Notes: generated from the letters alone by a model not told the origin. Positions 35,973-45,491 are shown, counted from the first letter of the stretch. The stretch: 64,000 nt of DNA from an uncultured Lachnospiraceae bacterium (GCA_910585605.1 CAJUFL010000013.1:13108-77107), one strand, 5' to 3'. Numbers and translations: made by a program.

Positions 35973-37270
35973 TGGAACTGATCATTCATGTTCTGGATAT
36001 ATTTGCTGAGCTCATTGGATTTATATGTTCAATCATCATCTTTTTAACACTGTCTGCTTTTATTGAACCCAGAAAGCACTGGATTTTAAAGCTTTTGGCA
36101 ATTATACTGCTTCGTGAAACTGCAATGTCTATCATATATTTAAATGACCCTGTAAACATATCCGCTTCTTTTCTTCTTTTTATTGTATATATGACCATTT
36201 TCCACAAAGGAAAATGGATTAAAAAGATTACAGCTGTATTCATTTTTTATCCGATGTGCATTGCGGTAAATTTCCTACAGCAGAACGTTTTTAGCGATTT
36301 CTTTTTTGCTGTCAGCGGAGCATCATCGCCTTCCACGAACTGGTCTATAGAAACATTGCTGTTTAGCACAGTACTCTGGTTATGTTCCCATGTCACACGT
36401 CTATTATTCTGGATTGGTGCACTGCTGTTTTTACGCAAATACAATTATCTCCTGATCTCTGAAAAAATCAGCAGACATACATGGCTGATAGCAGATTCCA
36501 TGATGGGGATTTCCGTGATTGCCGTGTATACCTCCATACTTTTTGTTTCGTACAATAACCTTGTTGTATATCCTCTATGCATAGTTACGATCATTGCCGG
36601 TTTTGGTGGAATTGCCCTGGTCGCATATATGAGCCGCTCCGAACAAATTGCTATCGAAGCGAGAAGACTACAAATGCAGCATGCCTACTATCTGGAAAAA
36701 CTAAAAGATGAGGAACGGGTACGTGCTGCTTACCACGACATGAAAAATCATCTGCTTATATTAAAACAGCAGGGAAACTCCGCAGAGACTGCACAGACCA
36801 TAGAAAAATTACAGGCACAAATTATCCAGTATGAGGATTACGTACATACCGGTAACGATATTTTGGATATTATCCTGAAAGAAAAATCCCGGCAGGCGAG
36901 AGAAACACAGATTGACTTTTCCGTAGTTGCAGACTTTACCGGAATCGATTTTATGGAATCATTGGATATCAGCACTATTTTTGGCAACGGTCTGGATAAT
37001 GCCATCGAGGCAGCCAGTAAATTGTCCAGGGAGCATCGGGTCGTTCTTTTAAAGGCCGGCAAAGTCCAGAACTTCCTCTCCATTCTCATTGAAAACAACT
37101 GCAACGAGGAAAACCGCCCACCAAAAGGCGGTACTACAAAACAGGATAAATTTTTTCATGGATTTGGTATCATGAATATGCAAAAAGCTGCCGAAAAATA
37201 CGGTGGTCAGTTAAATGCAAGCTATCTGGACGGTAAATTTTTCCTTAAAATTCTGATACCGATTCCGTAA
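35972..37270 (+). CDS. AgrC-type GHKL sensor kinase
   Basis: 432 residues. About six membrane helices in the first 215 residues, a short coiled coil, the phospho-His motif YHDMKNHLLILKQQGN, and a GHKL ATPase domain (NGLDNAIEAASK; GFGIMNMQKAAEKYGG). This is the kinase of peptide- or antibiotic-sensing LytTR pairs. ATG 35972 overlaps the regulator stop; GTG 35969 is an alternative. A terminator follows at 37274. Confidence 0.9.
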   Translation: MELIIHVLDIFAELIGFICSIIIFLTLSAFIEPRKHWILKLLAIILLRETAMSIIYLNDPVNISASFLLFIVYMTIFHKGKWIKKITAVFIFYPMCIAVNFLQQNVFSDFFFAVSGASSPSTNWSIETLLFSTVLWLCSHVTRLLFWIGALLFLRKYNYLLISEKISRHTWLIADSMMGISVIAVYTSILFVSYNNLVVYPLCIVTIIAGFGGIALVAYMSRSEQIAIEARRLQMQHAYYLEKLKDEERVRAAYHDMKNHLLILKQQGNSAETAQTIEKLQAQIIQYEDYVHTGNDILDIILKEKSRQARETQIDFSVVADFTGIDFMESLDISTIFGNGLDNAIEAASKLSREHRVVLLKAGKVQNFLSILIENNCNEENRPPKGGTTKQDKFFHGFGIMNMQKAAEKYGGQLNASYLDGKFFLKILIPIP

Positions 37271-37273
37271 CGA

Positions 37274-37303
37274 TGCATCCACTTTTAAGTGGGTGCTTTT
37301 CTT
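37274..37303 (+). terminator. Terminator after the kinase gene
   Basis: GCATCCACTT / AAGTGGGTGC stem with T-run (CTTTTCTT), four bases past the kinase stop. Confidence 0.85.
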
Positions 37304-37365
37304 ATGCTGTTTTTTCTTTTTTAATATAAATTTTGCACTGTGGATATTAGAATCCGCATTTTCTA

Positions 37366-37393
37366 TTGTATATTTCCCCAAATAGAATATGAT
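37366..37393 (+). promoter_or_regulatory. Promoter of the ABC exporter genes
   Basis: TTGTAT, 16 bases, TATGAT, about 75 bases before the ATPase start. It shows that the ABC pair is transcribed separately from the kinase, probably under LytTR control. A short motif repeat (TTGCTTTGCA...TTGGTTACAA at 37429-37452) and a small GCAAAC/GTTTGC hairpin lie between promoter and gene. Confidence 0.6.
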
Positions 37394-37428
37394 ATGCCTA
37401 TCACATCAAAAAAGCCGGCAAACAAAGT

Positions 37429-37452
37429 TTGCTTTGCAAAATTGGTTACAAG
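37429..37452 (+). repeat. Short dispersed motif upstream of ABC ATPase gene
   Basis: TTGCTTTGCAAAATTGGTTACAA lies just before the ribosome site. It matches the motif at 24645-24666 upstream of the cyclase gene, apart from a two-base insertion. Confidence 0.4.
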
Positions 37453-37468
37453 ATAGGAGGAAATAATC

Positions 37469-38149
37469 ATGAACATATTAAACGCACTGCATTTAAAAAA
37501 ATATTATGGCAAAGAGGAAAGCCTGGTAAAAGCATTAGATGACGTGAATTTGTCTGTGGAAAACGGACAGTTTGCTGCCATCATCGGCACATCAGGCAGC
37601 GGGAAATCTACTCTCTTAAATATGCTTGGGGGATTGGATATCCCTACATCCGGCAGTATACAGGTCGAAGATAAAAACATTGAAAACATGAGCGAAGAAC
37701 AGCTTACGGTATTCCGCAGGCGGCGGATCGGTTTTATCTTCCAGAACTATAACCTGATTCCCTATCTCACCGCATACGAAAATATCGTGCTTCCTGTCCG
37801 CTTAGACGGTAAGACCGAGGACAAAGATTTTCTTGACCAGATTGTACATTTTTTGGAATTAGAGGGCAAACTGCAAAATTATCCAAGCCATCTTTCAGGT
37901 GGTCAGCAGCAAAGAGTGGCAATCGCCCGGGCATTGGTATCAAAGCCTGCTATCATATTAGCGGATGAACCCACCGGAAACCTTGACAGCCGTACCAGTG
38001 ATAAGGTAATTGATCTGCTGAAAATGACAAGTGAACAATTTGATCAGACGATTGTCATGATCACCCATAACCCGGAAATTGCCGAAAAGGCTGATGTACG
38101 AATCCGTATAGAAGATGGTAAAATCCAGGCTGTCACAGCAAATGACTGA
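37469..38149 (+). CDS. ABC transporter ATPase (MacB type)
   Basis: 226 residues. Walker A GTSGSGKSTLLN, signature LSGGQQQRVAIARA, Walker B IILADEPTGNLDS. It pairs with the FtsX-like permease 36 bases downstream. AGGAGG precedes the ATG. Two-gene exporters next to LytTR kinase pairs are often involved in resistance to or export of peptides; the substrate is not shown by the sequence. Confidence 0.92.
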   Translation: MNILNALHLKKYYGKEESLVKALDDVNLSVENGQFAAIIGTSGSGKSTLLNMLGGLDIPTSGSIQVEDKNIENMSEEQLTVFRRRRIGFIFQNYNLIPYLTAYENIVLPVRLDGKTEDKDFLDQIVHFLELEGKLQNYPSHLSGGQQQRVAIARALVSKPAIILADEPTGNLDSRTSDKVIDLLKMTSEQFDQTIVMITHNPEIAEKADVRIRIEDGKIQAVTAND

Positions 38150-38184
38150 TTACCTGAAACGGTTACAAAAAGGAGGTCCAAAAA

Positions 38185-40593
38185 ATGAATTATAAAAAAG
38201 TAACGGCGAAAATGATTTCGCTGATGTCAAGACAAAGCTTAAAATCAAGCCGTATGCGGAATACCTTTGTAATGGTCACCATTGTACTGGCTTCTTCCCT
38301 ACTCACGGCAATCCTGATGTTTGCAATGGGACAAAAACAAGAAACCAAAAATGAGCTGTCCCACAGACAACAGGCAGGATACTATAATCTTACTGCCGAA
38401 CAGGTAGAAGCACTGAAAAAAGACGAGCGCATCGCCTGTCAGATACAGGTAAAAACCGGCATCCTTTCCGAAATGGACGGATTTGATGTCAAACCATATT
38501 ATGTGAGTGAACTGTCAGACCAGATCCGCATCGGAGAATTGGAGAGCGGCAGACTGCCGGAAAAGGAAAATGAGATCGCAGTACAAGCCCAGATGCTTAA
38601 AAAGCTTAATATCTCTCCCGCTGCTGGCAGCAGTGTGACGTTAACCTTCTATGATGGCAGCACAGAAACCTTTACCGTATCCGGCATTTTAAAAGGCAGC
38701 GATACGGCAAAGCAGTTTTCCGTATTCTTTTCCAAAAGCTATGCCGAAAAGGGAAGCCAGTTGAAAAGTATGCCATGGGAGGTGTATACCAAACTGTATA
38801 ATGCCACAAATATGCGTCCGGATGAGTTTACGGATGCAGTATACCTGATTGCCAAGGATACAGGTATTGAAAGAAAATATGCAGTCCCGTCAAAAGCATT
38901 TACGGACTCCCTTTCTATCGATACACAGTCCGTAATGCTTTACAGCCTGGTAGGTGCAGTCATCCTGCTTGCCTGTATTCTTGTTATTTACGGCGTATTC
39001 TATCTGTCCGTCATCGGCCGGATTCATCAGTTCGGTCAGCTCAGGACCATTGGCATGACAAAGAAGCAGATGAAAAAGTTTGTTTCCCGCGAGGGACGTA
39101 TGCTCTTTTCCCGTTCCGCACCAATTGGGATTGCAATCGGCGGTATTGCAGGATACTTAATGATTCCTAATGGATTTAACATCCTGAACACACTGCTGAT
39201 CATCGCCCTTGTATTTATAATCATTTATATCATCACAATAATTTCCGTAAAAAAGCCTGCTAAAATAGCCTCAGCGGTTTCACCAATGGAAGCACTCCGT
39301 TATATGCCACAAAGCAGCATGAAAAAAGCATCGAACAAAAAATTATGCCGCAGGCTGACACCGTTTAATCTGGGCATGATGAACTTTTCTAAAAACCGGA
39401 AAAAAGCTGTTATCACAATGTGTTCCCTTGCTCTTGGAGGCATCCTCTTTATGACGGCAGCAACCTATATGTCCTCTTTTGATAAGAAACAGTTTGCCAG
39501 ACAGGGTGATTTTGCAGATGCAGAATTTGTAATCTCCATTTCAAATGGCGCCATTGAATTAAACGAACACGGTATCAGCGGCATACAGGCCGATAATCCG
39601 ATGAATCAGGAAATGATGAACCGTATTGCAGACTTAAACGGTGTAAAAGAAATAACTGCATACGAAAACCTGGGCATAAAATTTGATGCACCCAGTCATG
39701 ATGAATATGGAACGGATGATAAGATTGCACTATTTGATAAAGCACAGATCAACGGACTTGATCAGTATCTGGAAGAGGGAAGTACGGATTACGACCGCCT
39801 AATAAGCGGAGATTACATACTTGTCACTGGAAGCGGCACTATGGAAGAAATATACGGCTGGCACTTTCAGGCAGGGGATAAGCTGCTTATCCACTATTTT
39901 GATGGTGAAAAAATGGCAGAAAAAGAATTGACTGTCCTTGGTGTTTTAAGTGATGCCTTCTACTATGCGAATCACGGATATGAAGGGTGGTTCATCATGC
40001 CGGATACTGTCGCTGATACAATGGTATCATACGAAAGTTTAAATACAAAATTGTGCATCTCCACGAAACCGGAACAGGAGGCAGCTATCGGCGAAGCATT
40101 ACAGTCTATAATAGAGGCAGAACCAGAGCTTACGATGGAAACACTTGCGGAAAGAGCCGTTCTTTACGAAGCAAATGCCAGCCAGCTGCTCGGTGCCATC
40201 ATCGGTCTTTCGGCATTTATTATGATGTTCAGCATTTTGAGCATGATGAATACCCTGATCACGAATATCGTGACCCGGAAACAGGAGCTTGCAATGTTAG
40301 AATCCATCGGTATGGGTAAGAGCCAGATTCGCCAAATGTTACTTGGAGAAAGCCTGCTTTTAGTCATAACCACCGTAGGCGTGACAATGACAATCGGTAC
40401 ACTGTGCGGCTACAGTCTGAGCCATACGCTTTATCAGATGGGTATCCATTATATGGTATTCCGGTTCCCGGCAGCATTAGCCCTTGTCTATGCAGGCGTC
40501 CTGATACTCGTACCATTCCTTATTACCCTTACAGCGATGAAAAGCTTTTCAAAAGAAATCCTTGTAGAAAGATTACGGGGTATGGAAAACTAG
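38185..40593 (+). CDS. FtsX-like ABC permease
   Basis: 802 residues with two FtsX modules: an N-terminal helix (about 22-44), an extracellular domain, three helices around 250-350 with GRIHQFGQLRTIGMTKKQMKKF, then one helix, a second extracellular domain and three C-terminal helices with TRKQELAMLESIGMGKSQIRQML. This is the MacB-like/DUF214 layout. AGGAGG precedes the ATG. Its stop codon overlaps that of the convergent TVP38 gene in the tetranucleotide CTAG at 40590-40593. Confidence 0.9.
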   Translation: MNYKKVTAKMISLMSRQSLKSSRMRNTFVMVTIVLASSLLTAILMFAMGQKQETKNELSHRQQAGYYNLTAEQVEALKKDERIACQIQVKTGILSEMDGFDVKPYYVSELSDQIRIGELESGRLPEKENEIAVQAQMLKKLNISPAAGSSVTLTFYDGSTETFTVSGILKGSDTAKQFSVFFSKSYAEKGSQLKSMPWEVYTKLYNATNMRPDEFTDAVYLIAKDTGIERKYAVPSKAFTDSLSIDTQSVMLYSLVGAVILLACILVIYGVFYLSVIGRIHQFGQLRTIGMTKKQMKKFVSREGRMLFSRSAPIGIAIGGIAGYLMIPNGFNILNTLLIIALVFIIIYIITIISVKKPAKIASAVSPMEALRYMPQSSMKKASNKKLCRRLTPFNLGMMNFSKNRKKAVITMCSLALGGILFMTAATYMSSFDKKQFARQGDFADAEFVISISNGAIELNEHGISGIQADNPMNQEMMNRIADLNGVKEITAYENLGIKFDAPSHDEYGTDDKIALFDKAQINGLDQYLEEGSTDYDRLISGDYILVTGSGTMEEIYGWHFQAGDKLLIHYFDGEKMAEKELTVLGVLSDAFYYANHGYEGWFIMPDTVADTMVSYESLNTKLCISTKPEQEAAIGEALQSIIEAEPELTMETLAERAVLYEANASQLLGAIIGLSAFIMMFSILSMMNTLITNIVTRKQELAMLESIGMGKSQIRQMLLGESLLLVITTVGVTMTIGTLCGYSLSHTLYQMGIHYMVFRFPAALALVYAGVLILVPFLITLTAMKSFSKEILVERLRGMEN

Positions 40594-41288
40594 TGAGTGT
40601 GCCCTGCCCGGTTCCGGCAGTAACGAATAATCCTGTCCTTAAAACCGATTCCTACAATTCCGATCAGTCCCGTAATCACAAATATGGTTAACGAAACCAC
40701 CCAGTTTCCGTGCCGCATGGTCGAGCCAATCATAGTGGATGTGATAACTGACGGAATACGGGCAAGGGTAGATATCCTGATAAATTTTCCTACCTTCATT
40801 TCCGTGATTCCTACAATATAGGTAAGCATATCCTTAGGGGTTCCCGGTATAAAGAATAAGATAAACGTTGCCATATCGCATTTCCTGCTGTCCTGAAGCC
40901 ATTTCCACGATCTTACTTTTTCTTCATGAAACAACGCATATAACAGCTTCTTGCCAAACCGTTTTGACATTGTAAATATGATTGCCGATGCCAATGTGCA
41001 TCCCACCAGACAAATTACCATTCCTCCAATGGTTCCATATAAAGCACCGGAGAGCAGTTCTACTGGTTCTCCGGGAATAAAAGCAACGATCACCTGCAAA
41101 ATCTGAATCCCTAAAACAATGAACAGCCCCTTGACACCCATCTTTCCTACCCACTGTTGCAGTCTGGCCTGACAATCCGGTTCGGACAATCTGCGAAAAT
41201 ACGGAAACAGCAAAATTGATATTCCTGCCACAAGTCCCACAAACAATATACAATATAATATAATCCGCATACGGGTCTTTTTCTCCAT
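40590..41288 (-). CDS. TVP38/TMEM64 (DedA-like) membrane protein
   Basis: 232 residues, about six membrane helices. Family motifs: FIPGEPVELLSGALYGTIGGMVICLVGCTLASAI and FFIPGTPKDMLTYIVGITEMKVGKFIRISTLARIPSV. The family is related to DedA and lipid scramblases, so a role in phospholipid or undecaprenyl phosphate movement is possible but unproven. GGAGG precedes the ATG. It is convergent with the FtsX permease, overlapping it by four bases. Confidence 0.88.
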   Translation of the reverse strand: MEKKTRMRIILYCILFVGLVAGISILLFPYFRRLSEPDCQARLQQWVGKMGVKGLFIVLGIQILQVIVAFIPGEPVELLSGALYGTIGGMVICLVGCTLASAIIFTMSKRFGKKLLYALFHEEKVRSWKWLQDSRKCDMATFILFFIPGTPKDMLTYIVGITEMKVGKFIRISTLARIPSVITSTMIGSTMRHGNWVVSLTIFVITGLIGIVGIGFKDRIIRYCRNRAGHTH

Positions 41289-41371
41289 CTGTATATCCTC
41301 CTTCTTTTGTACCTGTTTCTATACAAAATTCGTAAGATACTTCTCCACTCCCCTGCCATAAGTTATCTGTA

Positions 41372-41401
41372 ATCTTATCATATCGATTATCAGTCTTTCA
41401 A
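41372..41401 (-). promoter_or_regulatory. Promoter of the TVP38 gene
   Basis: The minus strand reads TTGAAA, 18 bases, TAAGAT. Reasonable match and position, about 85 bases before the start codon. Confidence 0.5.
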
Positions 41402-41539
41402 GGTTTACAGATACCAAAGCACTTTTTTTAAGTAAAAATTAAGAGACTTAACAGTCTTTCGTTTTATGATAATAGCCTTTTATTCTCTATTTTTTATCTA
41501 TTTTATTCTTATTCCCCTGCATTCTATCCCTGTTGCCAC

Positions 41540-41610
41540 AAACTAAAATGAAAAAACAGTTGATTTTTCTTAAAGATTATAGTAGATTAGCTTTTATCAC
41601 ATTTTAGTTT
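41540..41610. promoter_or_regulatory. Inverted repeat flanking the MATE promoter
   Basis: AAACTAAAATG (41540-41550) and CATTTTAGTTT (41600-41610) are perfect 11-bp inverted copies 49 bases apart, upstream of the MATE start at 41640. They could be paired operator half-sites or single sites in opposite orientation. No regulator gene adjoins. Confidence 0.5.
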
Positions 41611-41639
41611 AAAAGAATAAATACAGCAGGTAAAAGAAA

Positions 41640-43043
41640 ATGAATACAAAAAAGACAACTTTTTTTTCATGCCTCATCGGCGATAAACAATTTTATAAGA
41701 TGGTACTGGCTGTCGCCGTACCCATTATGCTGCAAAACGGAATCACTAATTTCGTAGGACTTCTTGATAATATTATGATCGGACAGATTGGAACAGAACA
41801 GATGTCCGGTGCCGCTATCGTAAACCAGCTGATCTTTGTGTACAATCTATGCATTTTCGGCGGTGTATCTGGTGCCGGAATCTTTACGGCCCAGTATTTC
41901 GGTCAGAAGGACACCGAAGGTGTACGCAATACGTTCCGCTTTAAACTCTGGATGGCACTGGCTCTTACAACAATAACCATTGTGCTATTTTTAACAGCCG
42001 GAGAAGCTTTGATTCACATGTATCTAAAAGGAGAAGCAAATTCTACCGACGCAGAAGCAACCCTTATGTACGGAAAACAGTATCTGATGATCATGCTTGC
42101 CGGACTGCCTGCATTTATGTTTGGACAGGTCTATGCCAGTACTCTCCGGGAATGCGGTGAAACCGTACTTCCAATGAAGGCCGGCATCACTTCCGTCATA
42201 GTCAACCTTATATTTAATTATCTTTTAATATACGGAAAATTAGGATTCCCTGAACTGGGTGTACGGGGAGCTGCAATAGCTACCGTGCTTTCCCGTTACG
42301 TGGAGGTCTTTGTCATAGTCTTTTGGACACACCGCCATACAGAAAAGAATACGTTTGCAGAAGGGCTTTACCGCACCCTAAAAGTTCCTGGCTTTCTTGT
42401 ACAAAAGATTCTGTTAAAAGGAACTCCTCTACTTTTAAACGAAACCCTATGGGCAGCAGGTATGGCAATGCTGACACAATGCTATTCTGTCCGCGGACTG
42501 AATGTTGTGGCAGGGCTTAACATTTCCAACACCATTAACAATGTGTTTAATATTGTATTTATCGCACTGGGGGATTCCGTAGCGATTATCGTAGGACAGC
42601 TCCTTGGTTCCGGAGATATGAAGAAGGCAAGAGATACCGATAACAAGATGATTGCTTTTTCCGTAGCCTGCTGTAGTGCAGTAGCACTGATCATGCTTAT
42701 AATGGCTCCTCTTTTTCCGAGGTTTTATAATACCAATGCAGAAGCAAAAGCCCTGGCAAAACAGTTCATCATGGTTACTGCTATTTTCATGCCACAGAAT
42801 GCTTTTCTGCACGCATGTTATTTTACACTGCGCTCCGGCGGTAAGACCATGATTACTTTTCTGTTTGACAGTGTCTTTATCTGGTGTGTCAGTGTAGTGA
42901 TCGCCTTTACACTGAGCCGCTTTACTGTACTTCCGGTTATTGCAATCTATACTCTCGTACAGATTGGGGATATGATAAAATGTCTGGTAGGATTTATTCT
43001 GGTAAAAAAGGGAATCTGGCTGCAAAACATTGTATCTCAATAA
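41640..43043 (+). CDS. MATE-family multidrug/cation antiporter
   Basis: 467 residues, twelve predicted membrane helices in two six-helix halves. Typical sequence: ILQNGITNFVGLLDNIMIGQIGTEQMSGAAIVNQLIF at the start, IFTAQYFGQKDTEGV, and the second half beginning TPLLLNETLWAAGMAMLTQCYSVRG. These exporters use sodium or proton gradients to expel drugs and cationic compounds. GCAGGTAAAAG is a weak ribosome site before the ATG. A terminator follows. Confidence 0.9.
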   Translation: MNTKKTTFFSCLIGDKQFYKMVLAVAVPIMLQNGITNFVGLLDNIMIGQIGTEQMSGAAIVNQLIFVYNLCIFGGVSGAGIFTAQYFGQKDTEGVRNTFRFKLWMALALTTITIVLFLTAGEALIHMYLKGEANSTDAEATLMYGKQYLMIMLAGLPAFMFGQVYASTLRECGETVLPMKAGITSVIVNLIFNYLLIYGKLGFPELGVRGAAIATVLSRYVEVFVIVFWTHRHTEKNTFAEGLYRTLKVPGFLVQKILLKGTPLLLNETLWAAGMAMLTQCYSVRGLNVVAGLNISNTINNVFNIVFIALGDSVAIIVGQLLGSGDMKKARDTDNKMIAFSVACCSAVALIMLIMAPLFPRFYNTNAEAKALAKQFIMVTAIFMPQNAFLHACYFTLRSGGKTMITFLFDSVFIWCVSVVIAFTLSRFTVLPVIAIYTLVQIGDMIKCLVGFILVKKGIWLQNIVSQ

Positions 43044-43063
43044 GAGTTCGCTAAAGCTTTCAC

Positions 43064-43099
43064 AGGTCATCAGCCTTTGCCCCAGTTGGTGACCTTTTA
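43064..43099 (+). terminator. Terminator after the MATE gene
   Basis: AGGTCATCAG / TTGGTGACCT stem with T-run, 20 bases past the stop. Confidence 0.8.
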
Positions 43100-43131
43100 T
43101 CATGTTTATTTTCCCTTTTCCCGGTAATAAC

Positions 43132-43830
43132 TTATCCGTTCAGTCCGGTAATACCATCAACCGGCAGGGATAATACAATACCATTTGCCTCACTCTGCAT
43201 TCCAAACTGCTTTCCGATAGCCTGCATAATCGCACGCTTATCTTCCTTTCTGGCAATGATCAGTATAATTTCCCGTTCCTGCTGTACACTGATTCCCCAG
43301 AATTTCTTCGCTTCTTCACTTCCAATCCGCCTGCTGTGGAACACCGTGCCGCCGGAAGCCCCCACAGGTCTTGCGGCATCCATAATCTCTTCGCTAAATC
43401 CCTGATTTACAATTGCCATGATCATGCTATATTCACTTTCCATCATTTCCACCTCATCCCTTTCTAAACACATCCTGCTGTTTTCCGGCTGCAATGTTTC
43501 CATTAATTTAATCATATGACCGTTACAACCGGACATTGCTATGGTAAATGCGATACCACTGTTCGGCATTCCAAGATGCAGCTTTCTGTGAAGCTTTACA
43601 AGCATTTCATCGGCAAACATTTTCGGCATCATACTCATAAGAATACTCTTTTCCCCTCCGTCAAGTCCCAGTGTATTCATTATCTCACTTGAGGCCGTGC
43701 CTTGTGCCCGGAAGTGATACTGTACTGGAACGCGTCCTTCTTTAAATAAATCTACAGCTTTTTTTTCCAGCTTTGGTATTGTAATGAGAAACAACATGCG
43801 AAAAACCATTTGGCTATGGTTATTTGTCAT
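43132..43830 (-). CDS. PII-like regulatory protein, tandem
   Basis: 232 residues. Two ferredoxin-like halves resemble PII-family regulators (EIILIIARKEDKRAIMQAIGKQFGM; GASGGTVFHSRRIG, as in the PII-like T-loop/B-loop region). Its gene is overlapped by the DUF1538 gene just upstream, so the two products probably act together, with the PII-like protein regulating the membrane protein in response to metabolites. The ATG at 43830 has AGGAGG nine bases upstream; an ATG two codons earlier is also possible. Confidence 0.75.
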   Translation of the reverse strand: MTNNHSQMVFRMLFLITIPKLEKKAVDLFKEGRVPVQYHFRAQGTASSEIMNTLGLDGGEKSILMSMMPKMFADEMLVKLHRKLHLGMPNSGIAFTIAMSGCNGHMIKLMETLQPENSRMCLERDEVEMMESEYSMIMAIVNQGFSEEIMDAARPVGASGGTVFHSRRIGSEEAKKFWGISVQQEREIILIIARKEDKRAIMQAIGKQFGMQSEANGIVLSLPVDGITGLNG

Positions 43831-45361
43831 TTTCATATCCCTCCTCAAAGTCATAAATTTCATCCTCAGCATCCACAAAAGGAGCTTCCTGTAATATCGT
43901 TTTTTCCATTTTCTTCAGTTTATATTGATATTGCAGGCCCATAATCTGTATCGCTATCAATGGCGTCAGGGCAACTAATGCCACTACACCAAATGCATCT
44001 GTCATAATATTCCCGCCCACAGCTTCACAGGCTCCAATGCTTAAGGGAAGCAGGAATGTCGTGGTCATAGGTCCGCTTGCCACACCACCTGAGTCAAAAG
44101 CGATTCCTACAAACATTTTGGGAACAAATCTTGTAAAAATAAGGGCGATCACATAACCAGGTATGATAATCCAATGAATGGGAATTCCTGTCAGGACCCG
44201 CAACATGGATAACCCTACACTGACCGCTACTCCGATAGACAAACACCGGTTCATAGACTTGGCGGATACTGCACCATTGGTCACACTTTCCACCTGATGA
44301 TTCAATACCTGTATCGCAGGCTCAGCCTTTACTATATAGTATCCAATCAGCATACCAATTGGCACTAACAGCCATTCCCAGCTCTCGGCAGCAACTTCTT
44401 TTCCCAGAAAGGAACCAACAGGGGCAAATCCCGCATTTACCCCACAAAGAAATAAAACCAGCCCTATGTAAGTATATCCAAATCCTACTACAATACGCTT
44501 AACCTGATTTTTCTGATAACGGCGGCTGATTATTTGGAAAATAACAAACACTACAGCCACAGGAACCAGTGAAACAAAAACTTCTTTCGCATATTGCGGC
44601 AGACTGAGCAAAAATTCCCGAATGACATCACGGGTAGTATTCACATCCGGCACTTCAATTTTTGTATATGCCGCTTCGGTGGGATTAAAAAAACAACCAA
44701 GAAACATAACGGCAAGAATCGGACCGATACTAGAAAGTGCCACCAGACCAAAACTGTCATCCGCAGCATTTCTATCACTTCTGACGGAAGCCAGACCAAC
44801 ACCCATTGCCATGATAAACGGCACAGTCATGGGTCCCGTGGTCACACCTCCTGAATCAAATGCAACTGCCAGAAAATCCTTCAGCACAAAAAATGACATT
44901 CCCAGCACTACCGCATATATCACAATCAATATAGTTGAAAACTTAACCTGAAATAAAATTCTAAATATCGCCATTGCAAGAAAGATTCCCACTCCCACAG
45001 CCACCGTCAGAATTAAAATATGGTTTGGAACCGACGGAACCTGCCCCGCTAACACTTGTAAATCCGGCTCGGAAATTGTAATAATCGCACCCATTGAGAA
45101 TCCAATAAACAGAATCAGCGGAATTTTGCGGGTTTTGGATATATGGACACCAATTCCTTCTCCCAAAGGTGTCATTGACATCTCTGCTCCAAGCTGGAAA
45201 AACCCCATTCCTACCACCAGCATAACCGCACCAGTAAGGAACATTACCATGGTTCCCAGTTCTACCGGAATCAGGATAATGCTGATAAGCAGGACGATTC
45301 CTGTTATGGGCAAAACAGCTGAGAGAGATTCCAATATTTTTTGTTTTAATTTTAAGTTCAC
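43820..45361 (-). CDS. DUF1538 membrane protein
   Basis: 513 residues, about twelve helices, two DUF1538 repeats. Each repeat carries the paired signature 'AFDSGGVTTGPMTVPFIMAMGVG' (about 170) and 'AFDSGGVASGPMTTTFLLPLSIG' (about 430), and each begins with ...SEPDLQVLAGQVP / KAEPAIQVLNHQVE. These look like substrate or ion-binding re-entrant segments, which suggests a transporter of unknown substrate. It starts at GTG 45361, with AGAGG nine bases before. It overlaps the PII-like gene by about 11 bases. Confidence 0.85.
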   Translation of the reverse strand: MNLKLKQKILESLSAVLPITGIVLLISIILIPVELGTMVMFLTGAVMLVVGMGFFQLGAEMSMTPLGEGIGVHISKTRKIPLILFIGFSMGAIITISEPDLQVLAGQVPSVPNHILILTVAVGVGIFLAMAIFRILFQVKFSTILIVIYAVVLGMSFFVLKDFLAVAFDSGGVTTGPMTVPFIMAMGVGLASVRSDRNAADDSFGLVALSSIGPILAVMFLGCFFNPTEAAYTKIEVPDVNTTRDVIREFLLSLPQYAKEVFVSLVPVAVVFVIFQIISRRYQKNQVKRIVVGFGYTYIGLVLFLCGVNAGFAPVGSFLGKEVAAESWEWLLVPIGMLIGYYIVKAEPAIQVLNHQVESVTNGAVSAKSMNRCLSIGVAVSVGLSMLRVLTGIPIHWIIIPGYVIALIFTRFVPKMFVGIAFDSGGVASGPMTTTFLLPLSIGACEAVGGNIMTDAFGVVALVALTPLIAIQIMGLQYQYKLKKMEKTILQEAPFVDAEDEIYDFEEGYENDK

Positions 45362-45491
45362 ATTCTATTACCTCTTAAAATATCTGGGAATCCCCAAATA
45401 TCATTCATATTTTCTGATATGCTATATGATATGATAGAAAAAAGAAAAAAGCAATAGCAATGTGCAGGTTACCTGATTTAAGCTTTTGCAT

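Larger units (their letters stand above)
41289..41639. other. Intergenic region between TVP38 and MATE genes
   Basis: About 350 bases, divergent promoters, no gene. It holds a promoter for the TVP38 gene (41372-41401) and a long-spaced inverted repeat before the MATE gene (41540-41610). A 7-bp inverted repeat TTTTGTA/TACAAAA lies at 41305-41328. Confidence 0.6.

Noticed and set aside
42447..43103. 218-codon minus-strand frame opposite the MATE gene
   Set aside because: It is antisense to a clear MATE gene and its terminator, and Cys/His-rich without any motif order.
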